A stretch of DNA of 42,500 bases from Bacteroidota bacterium (GTDB lineage: Bacteria > Bacteroidota > Bacteroidia > Sphingobacteriales > Sphingobacteriaceae): positions 1 to 42,500 of the forward strand of contig JAFDZM010000043.1 in assembly GCA_018266915.1 (NCBI GenBank), read 5' to 3'. A program made the position numbers and the translations under genes. This document shows positions 15,776-24,907 of the stretch, piece by piece. The notes under the pieces are model-generated. The model was given only the letters and a program-made list of their open reading frames with translations, made no database searches and was not told the origin of the DNA. Every line of letters begins with the position of its first letter. Within the stretch, counting starts at the first letter, position 1.

Positions 15776-16382
15776 ATTTAGAGTACAACTCGACGATCAG
15801 GTTTTCCTTGATGTTTTCAGGAATCTCATCGCGGTTTGGATAGCTCAGGAATTTGCCTGTTAAGTTGGCAGCATCCCATTCTAACCAGTTGTATTTATTG
15901 ATCTTTCTGCCTGCAACCGAGTTAGTAATTGCTTCCAGTGATTTTGATTTTTCGCGAACTGAAACCACATCACCTGCTTTTAAGCTGTAAGAAGCGATGC
16001 TTACTACTTCGCCGTTTACGTTGATGTGTTTGTGGCCTACCAATTGGCGTGCCGCTGAACGTGTTGGAGCGATACCTAAACGGTATACGGTGTTATCCAA
16101 ACGTGCCTCTAAGAATTTCAGCAAGTTCTCACCGGTGATACCTTCTTTAGCTGATGCACGGTGAAACAGGTTTTCGAACTGACGCTCTAATACACCGTAA
16201 GTGTATTTTACCTTTTGTTTCTCTTGCAGCTGAGTAGAGTACTCTGACTGCTTGCCTCTTCTTTTAGAGACACCATGCATACCCGGAGGGTAATTTTTTC
16301 TTTCTAACGCCTTGTCCGGACCGAAGATTGGCTCACGGAACCTACGCGCGATTTTTGATTTTGGACCTGTATATCTAGCCAT
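15774..16382 (-). CDS. rpsD: 30S ribosomal protein S4
   Basis: A 202-residue S4, a primary 16S rRNA binder and part of the mRNA entry helicase site. It opens [21 protein letters not shown], and the S4 RNA-binding domain ([34 protein letters not shown]) lies at about 90-125. There is no zinc knuckle near the N-terminus. S4 represses the alpha operon in E. coli; whether it does here is unknown. Its stop codon is inside the end of a word-repeat hairpin. Confidence 0.97.
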   Translation of the reverse strand: MARYTGPKSKIARRFREPIFGPDKALERKNYPPGMHGVSKRRGKQSEYSTQLQEKQKVKYTYGVLERQFENLFHRASAKEGITGENLLKFLEARLDNTVYRLGIAPTRSAARQLVGHKHINVNGEVVSIASYSLKAGDVVSVREKSKSLEAITNSVAGRKINKYNWLEWDAANLTGKFLSYPNRDEIPENIKENLIVELYSK

Positions 16383-16447
16383 TTTGTTTGTTTTAAAGTA
16401 TCATGCAGCCCACAGCTGATGAATCTTAGCTTTAAAAATTTGGTTAA

Positions 16448-16837
16448 TTAAACTCTTCTTCTTTTTGAAGGACGGCAACCGTTGTGCGGAAGTGGTGTAA
16501 TGTCCTTAATAGTGGTAACTTCGATACCTGCAGTTTGCAAAGTACGGATAGCTGACTCGCGGCCTGCACCCGGTCCTTTTACAAATACTTCAACCTTGCG
16601 TAAACCCAGGTCGTAAGCTACTTTACCGCAATCGGCAGCAGCTTGTGAAGCAGCATAAGGAGTGTTCTTTTTTGAACCTTTGAAACCCATTTTACCGGCT
16701 GAAGACCATGAAATAGCCTGTCCGCTTTTGTTGGTTAGGGTAATAATGATGTTGTTAAAAGTAGCGTTTACATGCGCTTCGCCAACCGGCTCAACAATCA
16801 CAACACGCTTTTTGGTAACCTTTTTAGTTTTAGCCAT
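16448..16837 (-). CDS. rpsK: 30S ribosomal protein S11
   Basis: A 129-residue S11 of the small-subunit platform, near the E-site mRNA. Family hallmarks are [29 protein letters not shown] residues at 56-65 and the C-terminal [13 protein letters not shown]. The Asn-Gly in PHNG is the site that forms isoaspartate in E. coli S11. It follows rpsM after a 152-nt gap filled by a word-repeat hairpin. Confidence 0.97.
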   Translation of the reverse strand: MAKTKKVTKKRVVIVEPVGEAHVNATFNNIIITLTNKSGQAISWSSAGKMGFKGSKKNTPYAASQAAADCGKVAYDLGLRKVEVFVKGPGAGRESAIRTLQTAGIEVTTIKDITPLPHNGCRPSKRRRV

Positions 16838-16845
16838 CTTTTTTT

Positions 16846-16984
16846 GAGGTTTGAGATGTGAGATTTGAGATGTGAGATAATCCTTTATCTCATTTCAAAT
16901 ACATCAAATCCTAATTTATCTTTTATCTTCATTTAAAAATGCCAGATGTAAGGTCTCATATCTCACATCTAACATCTCAAATCT
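16846..16984. repeat. Heptamer-word hairpin, GAGATNT family (rpsM/rpsK gap)
   Basis: Left array 16846-16879 repeats GAGATTT/GAGATGT; right array 16954-16984 is its complement, so the gap can fold as a long imperfect stem with a 74-nt loop. On the minus strand the right arm begins TAGATTTG, which also fits the -7 consensus TAnnTTTG, so a promoter cannot be excluded. Confidence 0.75.
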
Positions 16985-16989
16985 ATTTA

Positions 16990-17367
16990 TTACTTAGTAG
17001 CCTTTTTCTTGTTAGCAACAGTCTTACGTTTACCTTTACGGGTACGTGAGTTGTTTTTGGTACGCTGGCCACGCAAAGGCAAACCTTTACGGTGACGTGT
17101 ACCGCGGTAGCAACCTATATCCATTAAACGTTTGATGTTAAGCTGCACTTCTGAACGTAATGCACCTTCAACTTTGATCTGATCGTTGATAATTCCACGG
17201 ATAGCGGTTAGCTGATCATCAGTCCAATCCTGAACTTTAGTGTCGAAGCTAATGCCTGCCTGGGTTAAAATGTCTTGAGCAGTTGAGCGACCAATACCAT
17301 AAATGTAAGTAAGTCCGATCTCTCCTCTTTTGTTCTTTGGTAAATCAATACCTGAAATCCTTGCCAT
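16990..17367 (-). CDS. rpsM: 30S ribosomal protein S13
   Basis: A 125-residue S13 of the small-subunit head, contacting P-site tRNA and the L5 bridge. It begins [26 protein letters not shown] and ends with the basic tail ([25 protein letters not shown] followed by Lys-rich residues). It is preceded by rpmJ; the 72-nt gap holds a small hairpin (17397-17413) that could be a leader structure. Confidence 0.97.
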   Translation of the reverse strand: MARISGIDLPKNKRGEIGLTYIYGIGRSTAQDILTQAGISFDTKVQDWTDDQLTAIRGIINDQIKVEGALRSEVQLNIKRLMDIGCYRGTRHRKGLPLRGQRTKNNSRTRKGKRKTVANKKKATK

Positions 17368-17396
17368 ATTTATTGTTTGTTTTTAAATAACGACCG

Positions 17397-17413
17397 AACG
17401 GCGGGCCACCGTT
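17397..17413. promoter_or_regulatory. Hairpin in the rpmJ/rpsM gap
   Basis: aacgg (17397-17401) pairs with ccgtt (17409-17413) with a 7-nt GC-rich loop, about 30 nt before the rpsM start. It is a candidate ribosomal protein binding site in the transcript; there is no other support. Confidence 0.3.
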
Positions 17414-17439
17414 GTACGAGCCGCTACAATATTTTTTAA

Positions 17440-17556
17440 TTATCCCTGACGCTGTTTGAACTTAGGATTCTTTTTGTTGATCACATAAAGTTTCCCGTTA
17501 CGACGAATGATCTTGCAATCAGCGCTACGTTTTTTAATGGATGCTCTAACTTTCAT
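17440..17556 (-). CDS. rpmJ: 50S ribosomal protein L36
   Basis: A 38-residue L36 reading [20 protein letters not shown] and ending [11 protein letters not shown]. Of the four zinc ligands of the zinc-binding form only Cys14 remains (the others are Ser11, Asn27 and Phe33), so it is the zinc-independent type. It sits between infA (7-nt gap) and rpsM, the normal place in the alpha operon. It was found by translating the gap, since it is too short for a standard ORF cut-off. Confidence 0.95.
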   Translation of the reverse strand: MKVRASIKKRSADCKIIRRNGKLYVINKKNPKFKQRQG

Positions 17557-17563
17557 CTCTTTA

Positions 17564-17782
17564 TTATTTATATCTATAGGTTATTCTACCCTTTGTTAAA
17601 TCGTATGGGCTCATCTCTAACTTTACTCTGTCGCCAGGTAAAATTTTGATGTAGTGCATACGCATTTTACCAGATATATGTGCAATAATCTCATGACCAT
17701 TTTCGAGTTCAACCCTGAACATTGCATTTGATAATGCCTCCCGAATTGTACCGTCTTGCTCAATCGAAGATTGTTTAGCCAT
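17564..17782 (-). CDS. infA: Translation initiation factor IF-1
   Basis: A 72-residue S1/OB-fold IF-1 that blocks the A site during initiation. It reads [20 protein letters not shown], then [51 protein letters not shown], the full usual length. It starts the infA-rpmJ-rpsM part of the operon. A TAnnTTTG box at 17955-17962 suggests an extra promoter here, with a 167-nt leader that contains a word-repeat hairpin. Confidence 0.97.
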   Translation of the reverse strand: MAKQSSIEQDGTIREALSNAMFRVELENGHEIIAHISGKMRMHYIKILPGDRVKLEMSPYDLTKGRITYRYK

Positions 17783-17792
17783 ATTTCTTTTT

Positions 17793-17914
17793 TAGATTTG
17801 AGATATTAGATTTGAGACTTATAATCACTCAAGCTAACTCTGCTATCCGCTTGTTATTTTTTGTTAAATAAATGAAGCAGATTGTGAAATCTCACTTCTC
17901 AAATCTCACATCTA
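17793..17914. repeat. Heptamer-word hairpin, GAGATNT family (map/infA gap)
   Basis: Left array 17793-17820 contains TAGATTTG twice (17793 and 17807, plus strand), right array 17887-17914 is made of TCTCAAA/TCTCACA words that complement it. It lies in the predicted leader of infA. The left words also match the -7 promoter consensus on the plus strand, antisense to the operon. Confidence 0.7.
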
Positions 17915-17954
17915 CTATCTGTTATACTTTATTATCCGCTTTAAAACCGGGTTG

Positions 17955-17962
17955 CAAAGATA
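17955..17962 (-). promoter_or_regulatory. -7 box upstream of infA
   Basis: Minus-strand TATCTTTG, a full TAnnTTTG match, lies just past the map stop codon. The -33 position is poor. If used, transcription would begin near 17949 and give infA a 167-nt leader. Confidence 0.45.
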
Positions 17963-17978
17963 AGCAATAATTTTTTAA

Positions 17979-18767
17979 TTATTTAACTTTTTCTTTCAAA
18001 ACTTCTTCAATCTCATCAAAGCTCGAAAGTATGTCTGCTTTCCCTTTTTGTACAGCTACGGTATGTTCGTAATGCGCTGACGGTTTTTTGTCGACCGTTG
18101 ATACCGTCCAGCCATCATCCCAAAACTTCACTCCTGCCCTGCCGGCATTAATCATTGGTTCGATTGCGATCACCATTCCTTCTTCCAGCTTAATGCCCGA
18201 ACCACGTTTTCCATAATTCGGCACTTCCGGTTTTTCGTGCAGATGCGTTCCAACACCGTGGCCAACCAATTCCTTCACCACCCCAAAACCATTCTTCTCA
18301 GCATGTTCCTGCACGGCATAACCGATATCGCCAACACGCTGGCCAACCACCGCTTTCTCAATACCGAGATAAAGCGATTCTTTGGTAACACGCATCAGTT
18401 TTTTGGTTAGCTCATCTACCTCGCCGATGGCAAAGGTATAAGCTGAGTCACCATAATATTTATTGAGAATTACACCGCAGTCAACCGATACCAAATCTCC
18501 TTCGACTAATACATGCTGGCCAGGGAAACCGTGTACGATCTGATCATTCAGCGAGATGCACAATGAATAAGGGAACCCGTTATAGTTTAGGAATGCAGGT
18601 ATCCCGCCATTATCGCGGATGAAAGTTTCGGCGAGTTTATTTAATTCAATAGTTTTTATACCTGGCCGGATAACTTTTGCTATCTCGGCCAGTGTTTTGG
18701 AAACAAGTAAAGAGCTCTTTCTTATGAGTTCTATCTCTTCGACAGACTTATAATGGATCTTTGACAT
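17979..18767 (-). CDS. map: Methionine aminopeptidase type I
   Basis: A 262-residue type I enzyme removing the initiator methionine. The five metal ligands are present: Asp96 (SVDCGVIL), Asp107 (YYGDSAYTF), His170 (ELVGHGVG), Glu203 (AIEPMI) and Glu234 (AHYEHTVAV); His79 is the conserved active-site histidine. It follows secY by 9 nt and precedes infA, the common order in spc operons of Bacteroidota and Firmicutes. Confidence 0.97.
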   Translation of the reverse strand: MSKIHYKSVEEIELIRKSSLLVSKTLAEIAKVIRPGIKTIELNKLAETFIRDNGGIPAFLNYNGFPYSLCISLNDQIVHGFPGQHVLVEGDLVSVDCGVILNKYYGDSAYTFAIGEVDELTKKLMRVTKESLYLGIEKAVVGQRVGDIGYAVQEHAEKNGFGVVKELVGHGVGTHLHEKPEVPNYGKRGSGIKLEEGMVIAIEPMINAGRAGVKFWDDGWTVSTVDKKPSAHYEHTVAVQKGKADILSSFDEIEEVLKEKVK

Positions 18768-18776
18768 GTTATAAAA

Positions 18777-20126
18777 TTAAATAACCGGCGGAGTCGTTCC
18801 TGCCGACGTAGGTATGCTTGTGCGACCAGTGATACGGCCGGTTTTCATCAAACCGTCGTAATGGCGCATCAGCAAATGGCTTTCTATCTGTTGTAAAGTA
18901 TCTAAAACCACACCTACAAGGATGATCAGCGACGTACCACCAAAAAATCTTGCAAACACGTTGGTTACACCAATAATAGTTGCAACGGCAGGGATGATCG
19001 CAATGATCGCCAGAAATACGGAACCCGGTAAAGTGATCTTTGAGATCACACCATCAATAAAATCAGCGGTTGATTTACCCGGTTTAACCCCCGGAACAAA
19101 GCCGCCATTCTTCTTCATATCCTCAGCCATCTGATTAGGGTTAACCGTAATAGCAGTATAGAAATAGGTGAAGATAATGATCAGGAATGCAAACAGTAAG
19201 TTATGCTCCCATGAGTTGTAGTTAGCCAAAGCCATTACCACAGGGTTAGTTCCGGTTGATGGGAAGAACTGCGGAATGGTAGCAGGGATGAACATCAACG
19301 CCTGAGCAAAGATGATAGGCATTACACCCGCAGCATTTACTTTCAATGGGATATACTGACGCACACCGCCATATTGTTTGTTACCAACTATACGTTTAGC
19401 ATACTGCACAGCGATCTTACGTGTACCCTGAACAATCAGGATCGTGAACATTACTACAGCTATCAGAGCTACAATTTCAACAATGAAAGTGATCAAACCA
19501 CCTTGTCCGTTTACACGTTTGTCAAACTCAGCTAAGAACGCACTCGGCAAGTTAGCGATAATACCCACCATGATGATCAGGGAGATACCATTACCTATAC
19601 CTTTATCAGTGATCTTTTCACCCAGCCACATTACGAATAATGTACCTGCGGTCAATACAAAGATCGACAGAATGTTAAATGCAAATACACTCATAGCAGG
19701 GCTGATCTGGTCAGCATTGATCTGTGAGTGTACATAGCCATATGCCTGCAATGCAGTAATACCGATTGTCAGGTAGCGGGTCCACTGGTTTAGCTTGTTA
19801 CGGCCGCTTTCACCTTCTTTCTGCAGTTTGGCGAAATAAGGCACCGCTATACCCAGCAGCTGCACAACGATAGATGCCGAAATGTAAGGCATTACACCTA
19901 ATGCAAAAATAGAGGCCCGTGAAAACGACCCCCCTGCGAACATGTTCAGCAAGCCTACCAGCCCTTCCTTCGCTTTCTGCGTGTTCAGGGATGCATAGTT
20001 TACACCTGGAAGGACCACGTATGACCCTATGCGGTATATTAAAAGAAATAAGAGTGTGTTAGTAAGACGCACTCTTAAATCTTCAATTTTCCAAATATTG
20101 GATAATGTAGTGAATAATTTCTTCAT
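18777..20126 (-). CDS. secY: Protein translocase channel subunit SecY
   Basis: A 449-residue SecY with ten membrane segments. Family segments are IEDLRVRLTNTLLFLLIYRIGSYVVLPG at the start, the plug region after TM1 (GLLNMFAGGSFSRASIFALGVMPYISASIV) and WLGEKITDKGIGNGISLIIM in the middle. It lies 6 nt after rplO and 9 nt before map, so it is cotranscribed with spc genes and its level follows ribosome synthesis. Confidence 0.97.
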   Translation of the reverse strand: MKKLFTTLSNIWKIEDLRVRLTNTLLFLLIYRIGSYVVLPGVNYASLNTQKAKEGLVGLLNMFAGGSFSRASIFALGVMPYISASIVVQLLGIAVPYFAKLQKEGESGRNKLNQWTRYLTIGITALQAYGYVHSQINADQISPAMSVFAFNILSIFVLTAGTLFVMWLGEKITDKGIGNGISLIIMVGIIANLPSAFLAEFDKRVNGQGGLITFIVEIVALIAVVMFTILIVQGTRKIAVQYAKRIVGNKQYGGVRQYIPLKVNAAGVMPIIFAQALMFIPATIPQFFPSTGTNPVVMALANYNSWEHNLLFAFLIIIFTYFYTAITVNPNQMAEDMKKNGGFVPGVKPGKSTADFIDGVISKITLPGSVFLAIIAIIPAVATIIGVTNVFARFFGGTSLIILVGVVLDTLQQIESHLLMRHYDGLMKTGRITGRTSIPTSAGTTPPVI

Positions 20127-20132
20127 TGAAAT

Positions 20133-20579
20133 TTACAACTTTACGATAGTACCACCGGCGGCTTCAATAGCTTTTTGTGCTGTTGCAGAGAAAGCGTGAG
20201 CCTTAACTTCCAACTTGGCTTTCAGCTCGCCACGGCCCAGGATTTTCACCAGGTCGTTACGCGAAACTAAACCATGTTCTTTCAAAGTTGCAAAATCAAT
20301 TGCAGAAACTTTATAATCGTCCGCTAATTTTTGTAAAGCATCCAGGTTTACGCTTACATACTCTACACGGTTAGGGTTTTTGAAGCCAACTTTTGGTAAG
20401 CGGCGTTGCAACGGCATCTGGCCGCCTTCAAAACCAACCTTAGTAGTTGTACCTGAACGTGAACCGGCACCTTTGTGACCACGGGTTGACGTGCCGCCAC
20501 GGCCCGAACCTGTACCACGGCCAATTCTTTTACTATTTTTAGTAGAACCTTCTGCAGGTTTTAAGTTACTTAGATTCAT
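20133..20579 (-). CDS. rplO: 50S ribosomal protein L15
   Basis: A 148-residue L15 whose Gly/Arg-rich N-terminal tail (RIGRGTGSGRGGTSTRGHKGAGSR) threads into 23S rRNA; the globular part ends FSATAQKAIEAAGGTIVKL. Length is normal. It lies 4 nt after rpmD. Confidence 0.97.
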   Translation of the reverse strand: MNLSNLKPAEGSTKNSKRIGRGTGSGRGGTSTRGHKGAGSRSGTTTKVGFEGGQMPLQRRLPKVGFKNPNRVEYVSVNLDALQKLADDYKVSAIDFATLKEHGLVSRNDLVKILGRGELKAKLEVKAHAFSATAQKAIEAAGGTIVKL

Positions 20580-20583
20580 GATA

Positions 20584-20763
20584 TTAAATATTTTCTACAG
20601 CTACCAAATGATTAACTTTACGTACCATGCCGATGATAGCCGGAGTAGCTTCTACTTCAACGCTGTGGTTGATCTTTTTCAAGCCCAAAGCCTCAACAGT
20701 TTTTTTCTGGCGCTCGGTCCTATCGATCACGCTCTTAATCTGGGTTATTTTGATCTTTGCCAT
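20584..20763 (-). CDS. rpmD: 50S ribosomal protein L30
   Basis: A 59-residue L30 of the short bacterial type, reading [20 protein letters not shown], then [20 protein letters not shown] and [19 protein letters not shown]. It lies between rpsE (5-nt gap) and rplO as expected. It was located by translating the gap on the minus strand since it is below the usual ORF length limit. Confidence 0.95.
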   Translation of the reverse strand: MAKIKITQIKSVIDRTERQKKTVEALGLKKINHSVEVEATPAIIGMVRKVNHLVAVENI

Positions 20764-20768
20764 GATGA

Positions 20769-21287
20769 TTATCCGTTAAATACCTTTCCTAATTCAATTC
20801 CGCGGTGCTGAGCTACAGTAACAGCGTCACGCATTTGTGATAATGCCGATACGGTTGCTTTAACCACGTTGTGAGGGTTTGATGAACCTTTTGATTTCGC
20901 CAATACGTTGTGTACACCTGCAGACTCTAATACGGCACGCATCGCACCACCTGCAATTACACCGGTACCGTTTGCAGCTGGTTTAATGAAAACAAAACCA
21001 CCTGAAAACTTACCATATTGTTCGTGAGGTACAGTGCCATTAATGATAGGCACTTTTACCAGGTTCTTTTTAGCATCATCAATACCTTTGGCAATTGCCT
21101 CGGTAACCTCTTTCGCCTTGCCTAAACCGTAACCTACAACACCGTGCTCGTCACCTACTACTACGATAGCAGAGAAGCTGAAAGTACGGCCACCTTTGGT
21201 TACTTTGGCAACACGTTGTATGCTCACCAGGCGATCTTTCAATTCGATCTCGCTGGTTTTTACTCTTTTTATGTTGATTGTTGACAT
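20769..21287 (-). CDS. rpsE: 30S ribosomal protein S5
   Basis: A 172-residue S5 with an N-terminal dsRBD-like domain ([42 protein letters not shown], about 21-60) and a C-terminal S5 fold ([23 protein letters not shown]). It helps decoding fidelity and, with S3 and S4, mRNA entry. The loop VTKGGR is the region where spectinomycin-resistance changes map in E. coli. A word-repeat hairpin precedes its start. Confidence 0.97.
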   Translation of the reverse strand: MSTINIKRVKTSEIELKDRLVSIQRVAKVTKGGRTFSFSAIVVVGDEHGVVGYGLGKAKEVTEAIAKGIDDAKKNLVKVPIINGTVPHEQYGKFSGGFVFIKPAANGTGVIAGGAMRAVLESAGVHNVLAKSKGSSNPHNVVKATVSALSQMRDAVTVAQHRGIELGKVFNG

Positions 21288-21303
21288 CTCTCTTTTTTTT
21301 ATT

Positions 21304-21366
21304 GAGTGAATGAGTGAATGATTGAATTAGTGATTTAACATTCGCTAATTCAGTAATTCACTAATT
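21304..21366. repeat. Octamer-word hairpin, GAGTGAAT family (rplR/rpsE gap)
   Basis: Left array (21304-21335) reads as octamers GAGTGAAT, GAGTGAAT, GATTGAAT, TAGTGATT; the right array (21341-21366), read on the minus strand, gives TAGTGAAT, TACTGAAT, TAGCGAAT. The arms can pair imperfectly across about 6 nt. The right end overlaps the rplR stop codon. Confidence 0.7.
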
Positions 21367-21715
21367 AGAAATTCAAGCCGCCTTCACGTGCACCTTCAGC
21401 CAATGATTTAACACGGCCATGATATAGGTAACCATTTCTATCAAAAACTACATCTTTAATACCTGCAGCGATAGCTTTGGCAGCAACTGCCTTACCGACT
21501 TCTACAGATTGTTCTGATTTAGTTCCTTTTGCAGCGAAATCTTTTGCTAAAGATGAAGCTGAAACGATAGTTTTACCGGTTACATCGTCAATGATCTGGG
21601 CATAAATACCTTTGTTGCTCCTGTACACTGACAAGCGCGGACGCTCTGAAGATCCTGAAAGTCTCTTTCTGATCCCCTTTTTAATTCTGTCTCTTCTTGA
21701 TAATTTACCTGTCAT
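21365..21715 (-). CDS. rplR: 50S ribosomal protein L18
   Basis: A 116-residue L18 that binds 5S rRNA with L5 and L25. It begins [44 protein letters not shown] and ends [28 protein letters not shown], both hallmark segments. It lies 5 nt after rplF. Confidence 0.97.
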   Translation of the reverse strand: MTGKLSRRDRIKKGIRKRLSGSSERPRLSVYRSNKGIYAQIIDDVTGKTIVSASSLAKDFAAKGTKSEQSVEVGKAVAAKAIAAGIKDVVFDRNGYLYHGRVKSLAEGAREGGLNF

Positions 21716-21720
21716 GACGA

Positions 21721-22278
21721 TTATTTTTTAGATGCTGATTTACCTGCTTTTCTTCTCAATTGTTCGCCAACAAACTTGATACCTTTACCTTTGTAAGGCT
21801 CTGGTGCACGCAGCGAGCGGATTTTCGCAGCTACCTGTCCGATCAATTGTTTGTCGATTGATTCTAAGATGATAGTAGGGTTCTTACCTTTTTCAGCAGT
21901 GGTTGTAACTTTAATTTCTTTCGGCAATTCAAACACGTAATGGTGAGAGTAGCCTAAAACAAGGTCCAAAGTATTACCAGCGTTAGTAGCGCGGTAACCT
22001 ACACCAACTAATTCCTGCTCTAATTTGTAACCCTGGGTTACGCCAACAACCATGTTATTTAAAAGCGCACGATATAAACCATGTAATGCTTTGTGGCGTT
22101 TCTGGTCAGAAGGACGCTGAACCAATAAATGGCCGTCTTCCTGCGCTACGGTGATATCGCTATCAACCGCCTGGTGCAATTCGCCTTTAGGCCCTTTTAC
22201 AGTAATAACGTTTGCGTCAGATACGGTAATGGTAACTCCTGAAGGTATTGCTATAGGTGCTTTTCCTATTCTTGACAT
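21721..22278 (-). CDS. rplF: 50S ribosomal protein L6
   Basis: A 185-residue L6 made of two similar alpha/beta domains near the factor-binding site. Hallmarks are [17 protein letters not shown] at the start and [27 protein letters not shown] at the end. Length is normal. It lies 22 nt after rpsH. Confidence 0.97.
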   Translation of the reverse strand: MSRIGKAPIAIPSGVTITVSDANVITVKGPKGELHQAVDSDITVAQEDGHLLVQRPSDQKRHKALHGLYRALLNNMVVGVTQGYKLEQELVGVGYRATNAGNTLDLVLGYSHHYVFELPKEIKVTTTAEKGKNPTIILESIDKQLIGQVAAKIRSLRAPEPYKGKGIKFVGEQLRRKAGKSASKK

Positions 22279-22300
22279 TAGTTAATTCCTCCTCTATTGA

Positions 22301-22699
22301 TTAATAAACGTAGCACAATACCTCGCCGCCGATGTTTTGCTGACGGGCCTCTTTATCGGTCATTACACCTTTAGAGGTTGACAAGATAGCGATACCTAAA
22401 CCATTTAATACACGTGGCAAATTTGCCGTACCTGCGTATTTCCTCAAACCTGGTTTACTGATACGCGAAATGCTGCGGATAGCAGGGATTTTAGTTATCG
22501 GGTGGTATTTCAAAGCTACTTTGATAGTGCCCTGAGGACCATTGTCTTCAAACTTAAAATTCGTAATGTAACCTTTGTCGAAAAGCACTTTCGTGATTTC
22601 CTTCTTCAGATTTGATGCAGGAATTTCAACAACCCTATGGTTGGCTTTAATAGCATTCCTTACTCTTGTAAGATAATCTGCGATTGGATCTGTATTCAT
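22301..22699 (-). CDS. rpsH: 30S ribosomal protein S8
   Basis: A 132-residue S8, a primary binder of the 16S central domain. It begins MNTDPIADYLTRVRNAIKANH and ends with the RNA-binding ILSTSKGVMTDKEARQQNIGGEVLCYVY. S8 controls the spc operon in E. coli by binding near rplE; no such site was recognised here. A 116-nt gap with a word-repeat hairpin separates it from rpsN. Confidence 0.97.
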   Translation of the reverse strand: MNTDPIADYLTRVRNAIKANHRVVEIPASNLKKEITKVLFDKGYITNFKFEDNGPQGTIKVALKYHPITKIPAIRSISRISKPGLRKYAGTANLPRVLNGLGIAILSTSKGVMTDKEARQQNIGGEVLCYVY

Positions 22700-22758
22700 T
22701 ATTTATTGTTTATGATGGTGGTATCCGTAGACCTGCCATCGATTAATATTAGTTTGTT

Positions 22759-22810
22759 AAGCTAAAAGCAGAAAGACCAAAGCTTTGAGCTTTTACCTTT
22801 CGGCTTTCGC
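22759..22810. repeat. Heptamer-word hairpin, AGNNNAA family (rpsN/rpsH gap)
   Basis: Words on the plus strand are AAGCTAA, AAGCAGA, AAGACCA (22759-22782); the adjoining right arm (22783-22810) read on the minus strand gives AAAGCCG, AAAGGTA, AAAGCTC. The two halves meet at agctttgagct and can fold back with almost no loop. Same vocabulary (aagaccaaagc) as 4057-4138. Confidence 0.7.
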
Positions 22811-22815
22811 CTCAA

Positions 22816-23085
22816 TTACCAGCTAGCTTTCTTAACCCCCGGTATCTTGCCTTCCAGTGCCATTTCACGGAATGTTACACGTGAGATACCAAACTGGCGC
22901 ATATAACCACGCGGACGGCCAGTCAGTTTGCAACGGTTGTGCAGTTTTACCGGAGATGCTGCTTTAGGCAATTTGTCTAATGCTGCATAATCGCCAGCGG
23001 CTTTAAGGGCTGCTCTTTTTTCAGCGTATTTAGCTACTAATTTCGCACGTTTTACTTCGCGTGCTTTTACACCTTCTTTAGCCAT
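22816..23085 (-). CDS. rpsN: 30S ribosomal protein S14 (zinc-free long form)
   Basis: An 89-residue S14 of the long type; only Cys52 ([17 protein letters not shown]) remains where the short form has a zinc-binding CxxC pair. It ends with [10 protein letters not shown], the usual terminus. Its ATG overlaps the rplE stop by one base (TAATG), implying translational coupling. Confidence 0.97.
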   Translation of the reverse strand: MAKEGVKAREVKRAKLVAKYAEKRAALKAAGDYAALDKLPKAASPVKLHNRCKLTGRPRGYMRQFGISRVTFREMALEGKIPGVKKASW

Positions 23086-23651
23086 TATTTATTCTGATTT
23101 TTAAATGGTAAACCAAATTCTTTCAGCAGTTCCAATGCTTCAACGTCATTGGTAGCCGAGGTTACAAAGGTAATATCCATACCCTGGATCTTGTTGATCT
23201 TGTCGATGTTGATCTCAGGGAAGATGATCTGCTCTGTAATACCCAGTGTATAGTTACCGCGTCCGTCGAAACCTTTATCGTTGATGCCTTTGAAGTCACG
23301 GATACGTGGCAAAGCAACAGCGATTAAACGATCAAGGAACTCATACATATTGTTATCACGTAAAGTTACACGTACGCCTACAGGCATGTTTTTACGCAAT
23401 TTGAAGTTAGAGATATCCTTTTTAGATTTTGATGAAACAGCTTGCTGACCAGTGATAGTGCTCAACTCATTGATAGTATTCTCAATCAGTTTTTTATCAG
23501 TAGTAGCACCACCAACACCCTGGTTGATAGCAATTTTCTCAAGCTTCGGAACCTGCATTACGCTTTTATACTGAAATTTCTCTTTCAGCGCAGTGCGGAT
23601 CTCGTCTTTATATTTTGACTTTAGTCTTGGAACGTATGTTGTAGTTGCCAT
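23085..23651 (-). CDS. rplE: 50S ribosomal protein L5
   Basis: A 188-residue L5 of the central protuberance, binding 5S rRNA and the S13 bridge. Hallmarks are [26 protein letters not shown] and the C-terminal [10 protein letters not shown]. Its ATG overlaps the rplX stop by one base and its own stop overlaps the rpsN ATG. Confidence 0.97.
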   Translation of the reverse strand: MATTTYVPRLKSKYKDEIRTALKEKFQYKSVMQVPKLEKIAINQGVGGATTDKKLIENTINELSTITGQQAVSSKSKKDISNFKLRKNMPVGVRVTLRDNNMYEFLDRLIAVALPRIRDFKGINDKGFDGRGNYTLGITEQIIFPEINIDKINKIQGMDITFVTSATNDVEALELLKEFGLPFKNQNK

Positions 23652-23980
23652 TACTTAATTTCCTCCCCTGATTTTTTTGCTACTCTTACCAATTTACCAG
23701 CAGCGTTTTTAGTTCTGCCCACGCGGGTTGGTTTACCTGATTTAGGGTCAACCACTGCCAGGTTTGAAATGTGTATAGCAGCTTCTTGTTTCACGATACC
23801 ACCGTTAGGGTTGGTAGCGTTTGGCTTAGTATGTTTTGATACCATATTGGCACCTTCAACAATAGCACGATTTTTATCAACTATTACTTCTAATACTTTA
23901 CCTTTTGATCCTTTTGAGTCACCTGCAATAACCTGTACCAGGTCACCCTTGCGGATCTTTAGTTTTTGTTTCTTTTCCAT
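23651..23980 (-). CDS. rplX: 50S ribosomal protein L24
   Basis: A 109-residue L24, an assembly initiator near the tunnel exit. A KOW motif lies at about 9-32 ([24 protein letters not shown]). It follows rplN by one base and its stop overlaps the rplE start, so these genes are probably translated in a coupled way. Confidence 0.97.
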   Translation of the reverse strand: MEKKQKLKIRKGDLVQVIAGDSKGSKGKVLEVIVDKNRAIVEGANMVSKHTKPNATNPNGGIVKQEAAIHISNLAVVDPKSGKPTRVGRTKNAAGKLVRVAKKSGEEIK

Positions 23981-23981
23981 G

Positions 23982-24350
23982 TTACAATACCTCCGGTGCT
24001 AATGATACAATTTTCATAAATTGTTTCTCGCGCAACTCTCTTGCAACAGGGCCAAAGATACGGGTACCTCTTGGCTCGTCCTGGTTATTTAACAAAACGG
24101 CTGCGTTGTCGTCGAAACGGATATATGAACCGTCTTTTCTACGTATTTCTTTCTTGGTTCTAACCACTACGGCTTTTGATACAGTACCTTTTTTAATGTT
24201 GCCTGAAGGCAGAGCACTTTTTACTGTAACAACTATCTTATCGCCTATAGAAGCATATCTTTTGCCGGTACCGCCTAACACACGGATCACTAAAACTTCT
24301 TTAGCACCGCTGTTATCAGCTACGTTTAATCTTGATTCCTGTTGTACCAT
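23982..24350 (-). CDS. rplN: 50S ribosomal protein L14
   Basis: A 122-residue L14, the standard length, forming intersubunit bridges and the docking point of the silencing factor RsfS. Hallmarks are [19 protein letters not shown] and [30 protein letters not shown]. It lies 2 nt after rpsQ. Confidence 0.97.
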   Translation of the reverse strand: MVQQESRLNVADNSGAKEVLVIRVLGGTGKRYASIGDKIVVTVKSALPSGNIKKGTVSKAVVVRTKKEIRRKDGSYIRFDDNAAVLLNNQDEPRGTRIFGPVARELREKQFMKIVSLAPEVL

Positions 24351-24352
24351 CG

Positions 24353-24607
24353 TTATTTAGCCCTTTCTACAATTTGAACTAATCTCCAGTTTTTGTTTTT
24401 GCTCAGCGGGCGAGTTTCCATAATCAATACAGTATCGCCAATACCACAGGTATTAGCTTCGTCATGAGCCATAAATTTGGTAGTTTTCTTTACGAACTTA
24501 CCATAGATCGGGTGTTTTACTTTCCGTTCTACAGCAACCACAATAGATTTATCCATCTTATTGCTTACTACCAAACCGGTACGTGTTTTTCTTAAATTCC
24601 TTTCCAT
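24353..24607 (-). CDS. rpsQ: 30S ribosomal protein S17
   Basis: An 84-residue OB-fold S17 reading [39 protein letters not shown]; the [14 protein letters not shown] segment is the family signature. It lies 11 nt after rpmC. Confidence 0.97.
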   Translation of the reverse strand: MERNLRKTRTGLVVSNKMDKSIVVAVERKVKHPIYGKFVKKTTKFMAHDEANTCGIGDTVLIMETRPLSKNKNWRLVQIVERAK

Positions 24608-24618
24608 TTCGACGCTTA

Positions 24619-24828
24619 TTATTTACTTTCAGAAGCTGACGCTACTTTGCGTTTTGTTAATTCAGTATTTAAACGAGCAATATCCTTACGTACTTTGTTG
24701 ATACGGCTTGGATTCTCAATGGCCGAAACTGCGTGTGCAAATTTCAGCTTGGTAAGGTTACCCTTCTCCTCGCTGATCCTTGCTGTCAACTCTTCAGTCG
24801 TTAGCTCTAAAATTTCTGAGTTCTTCAT
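24619..24828 (-). CDS. rpmC: 50S ribosomal protein L29
   Basis: A 69-residue helical-hairpin L29 at the tunnel exit. The ATG at 24828 ([14 protein letters not shown]) is chosen. The frame stays open to 24876 but the 16 extra residues (RTQN repeated) are only a translation of the word repeat at 24841-24882, and no L29 has such an extension. Confidence 0.95.
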   Translation of the reverse strand: MKNSEILELTTEELTARISEEKGNLTKLKFAHAVSAIENPSRINKVRKDIARLNTELTKRKVASASESK

Positions 24829-24840
24829 TTTCTTTATATA

Positions 24841-24882
24841 GTTTTGAGTTCTGAGCCTTGAGTTTTGAGTTCTCATAACTCA
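24841..24882. repeat. Heptamer-word array, GNNNTGA family (rplP/rpmC gap)
   Basis: Plus-strand heptamers GTTTTGA, GTTCTGA, GCCTTGA, GTTTTGA occupy 24841-24868, ending in tgagttctcataactca (24866-24882), a 6-bp self-complementary turn. Only a short second arm is present. The word differs from all other gaps in the window. Confidence 0.65.
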
Positions 24883-24907
24883 TTACCCAAAAACTGCTAA
24901 CTTAATG

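Noticed and set aside
24829..24876. N-terminal extension of L29 with repeated RTQN
   Set aside because: It is a translation of the heptamer word array and no L29 has it; the internal ATG at 24828 gives the normal protein.
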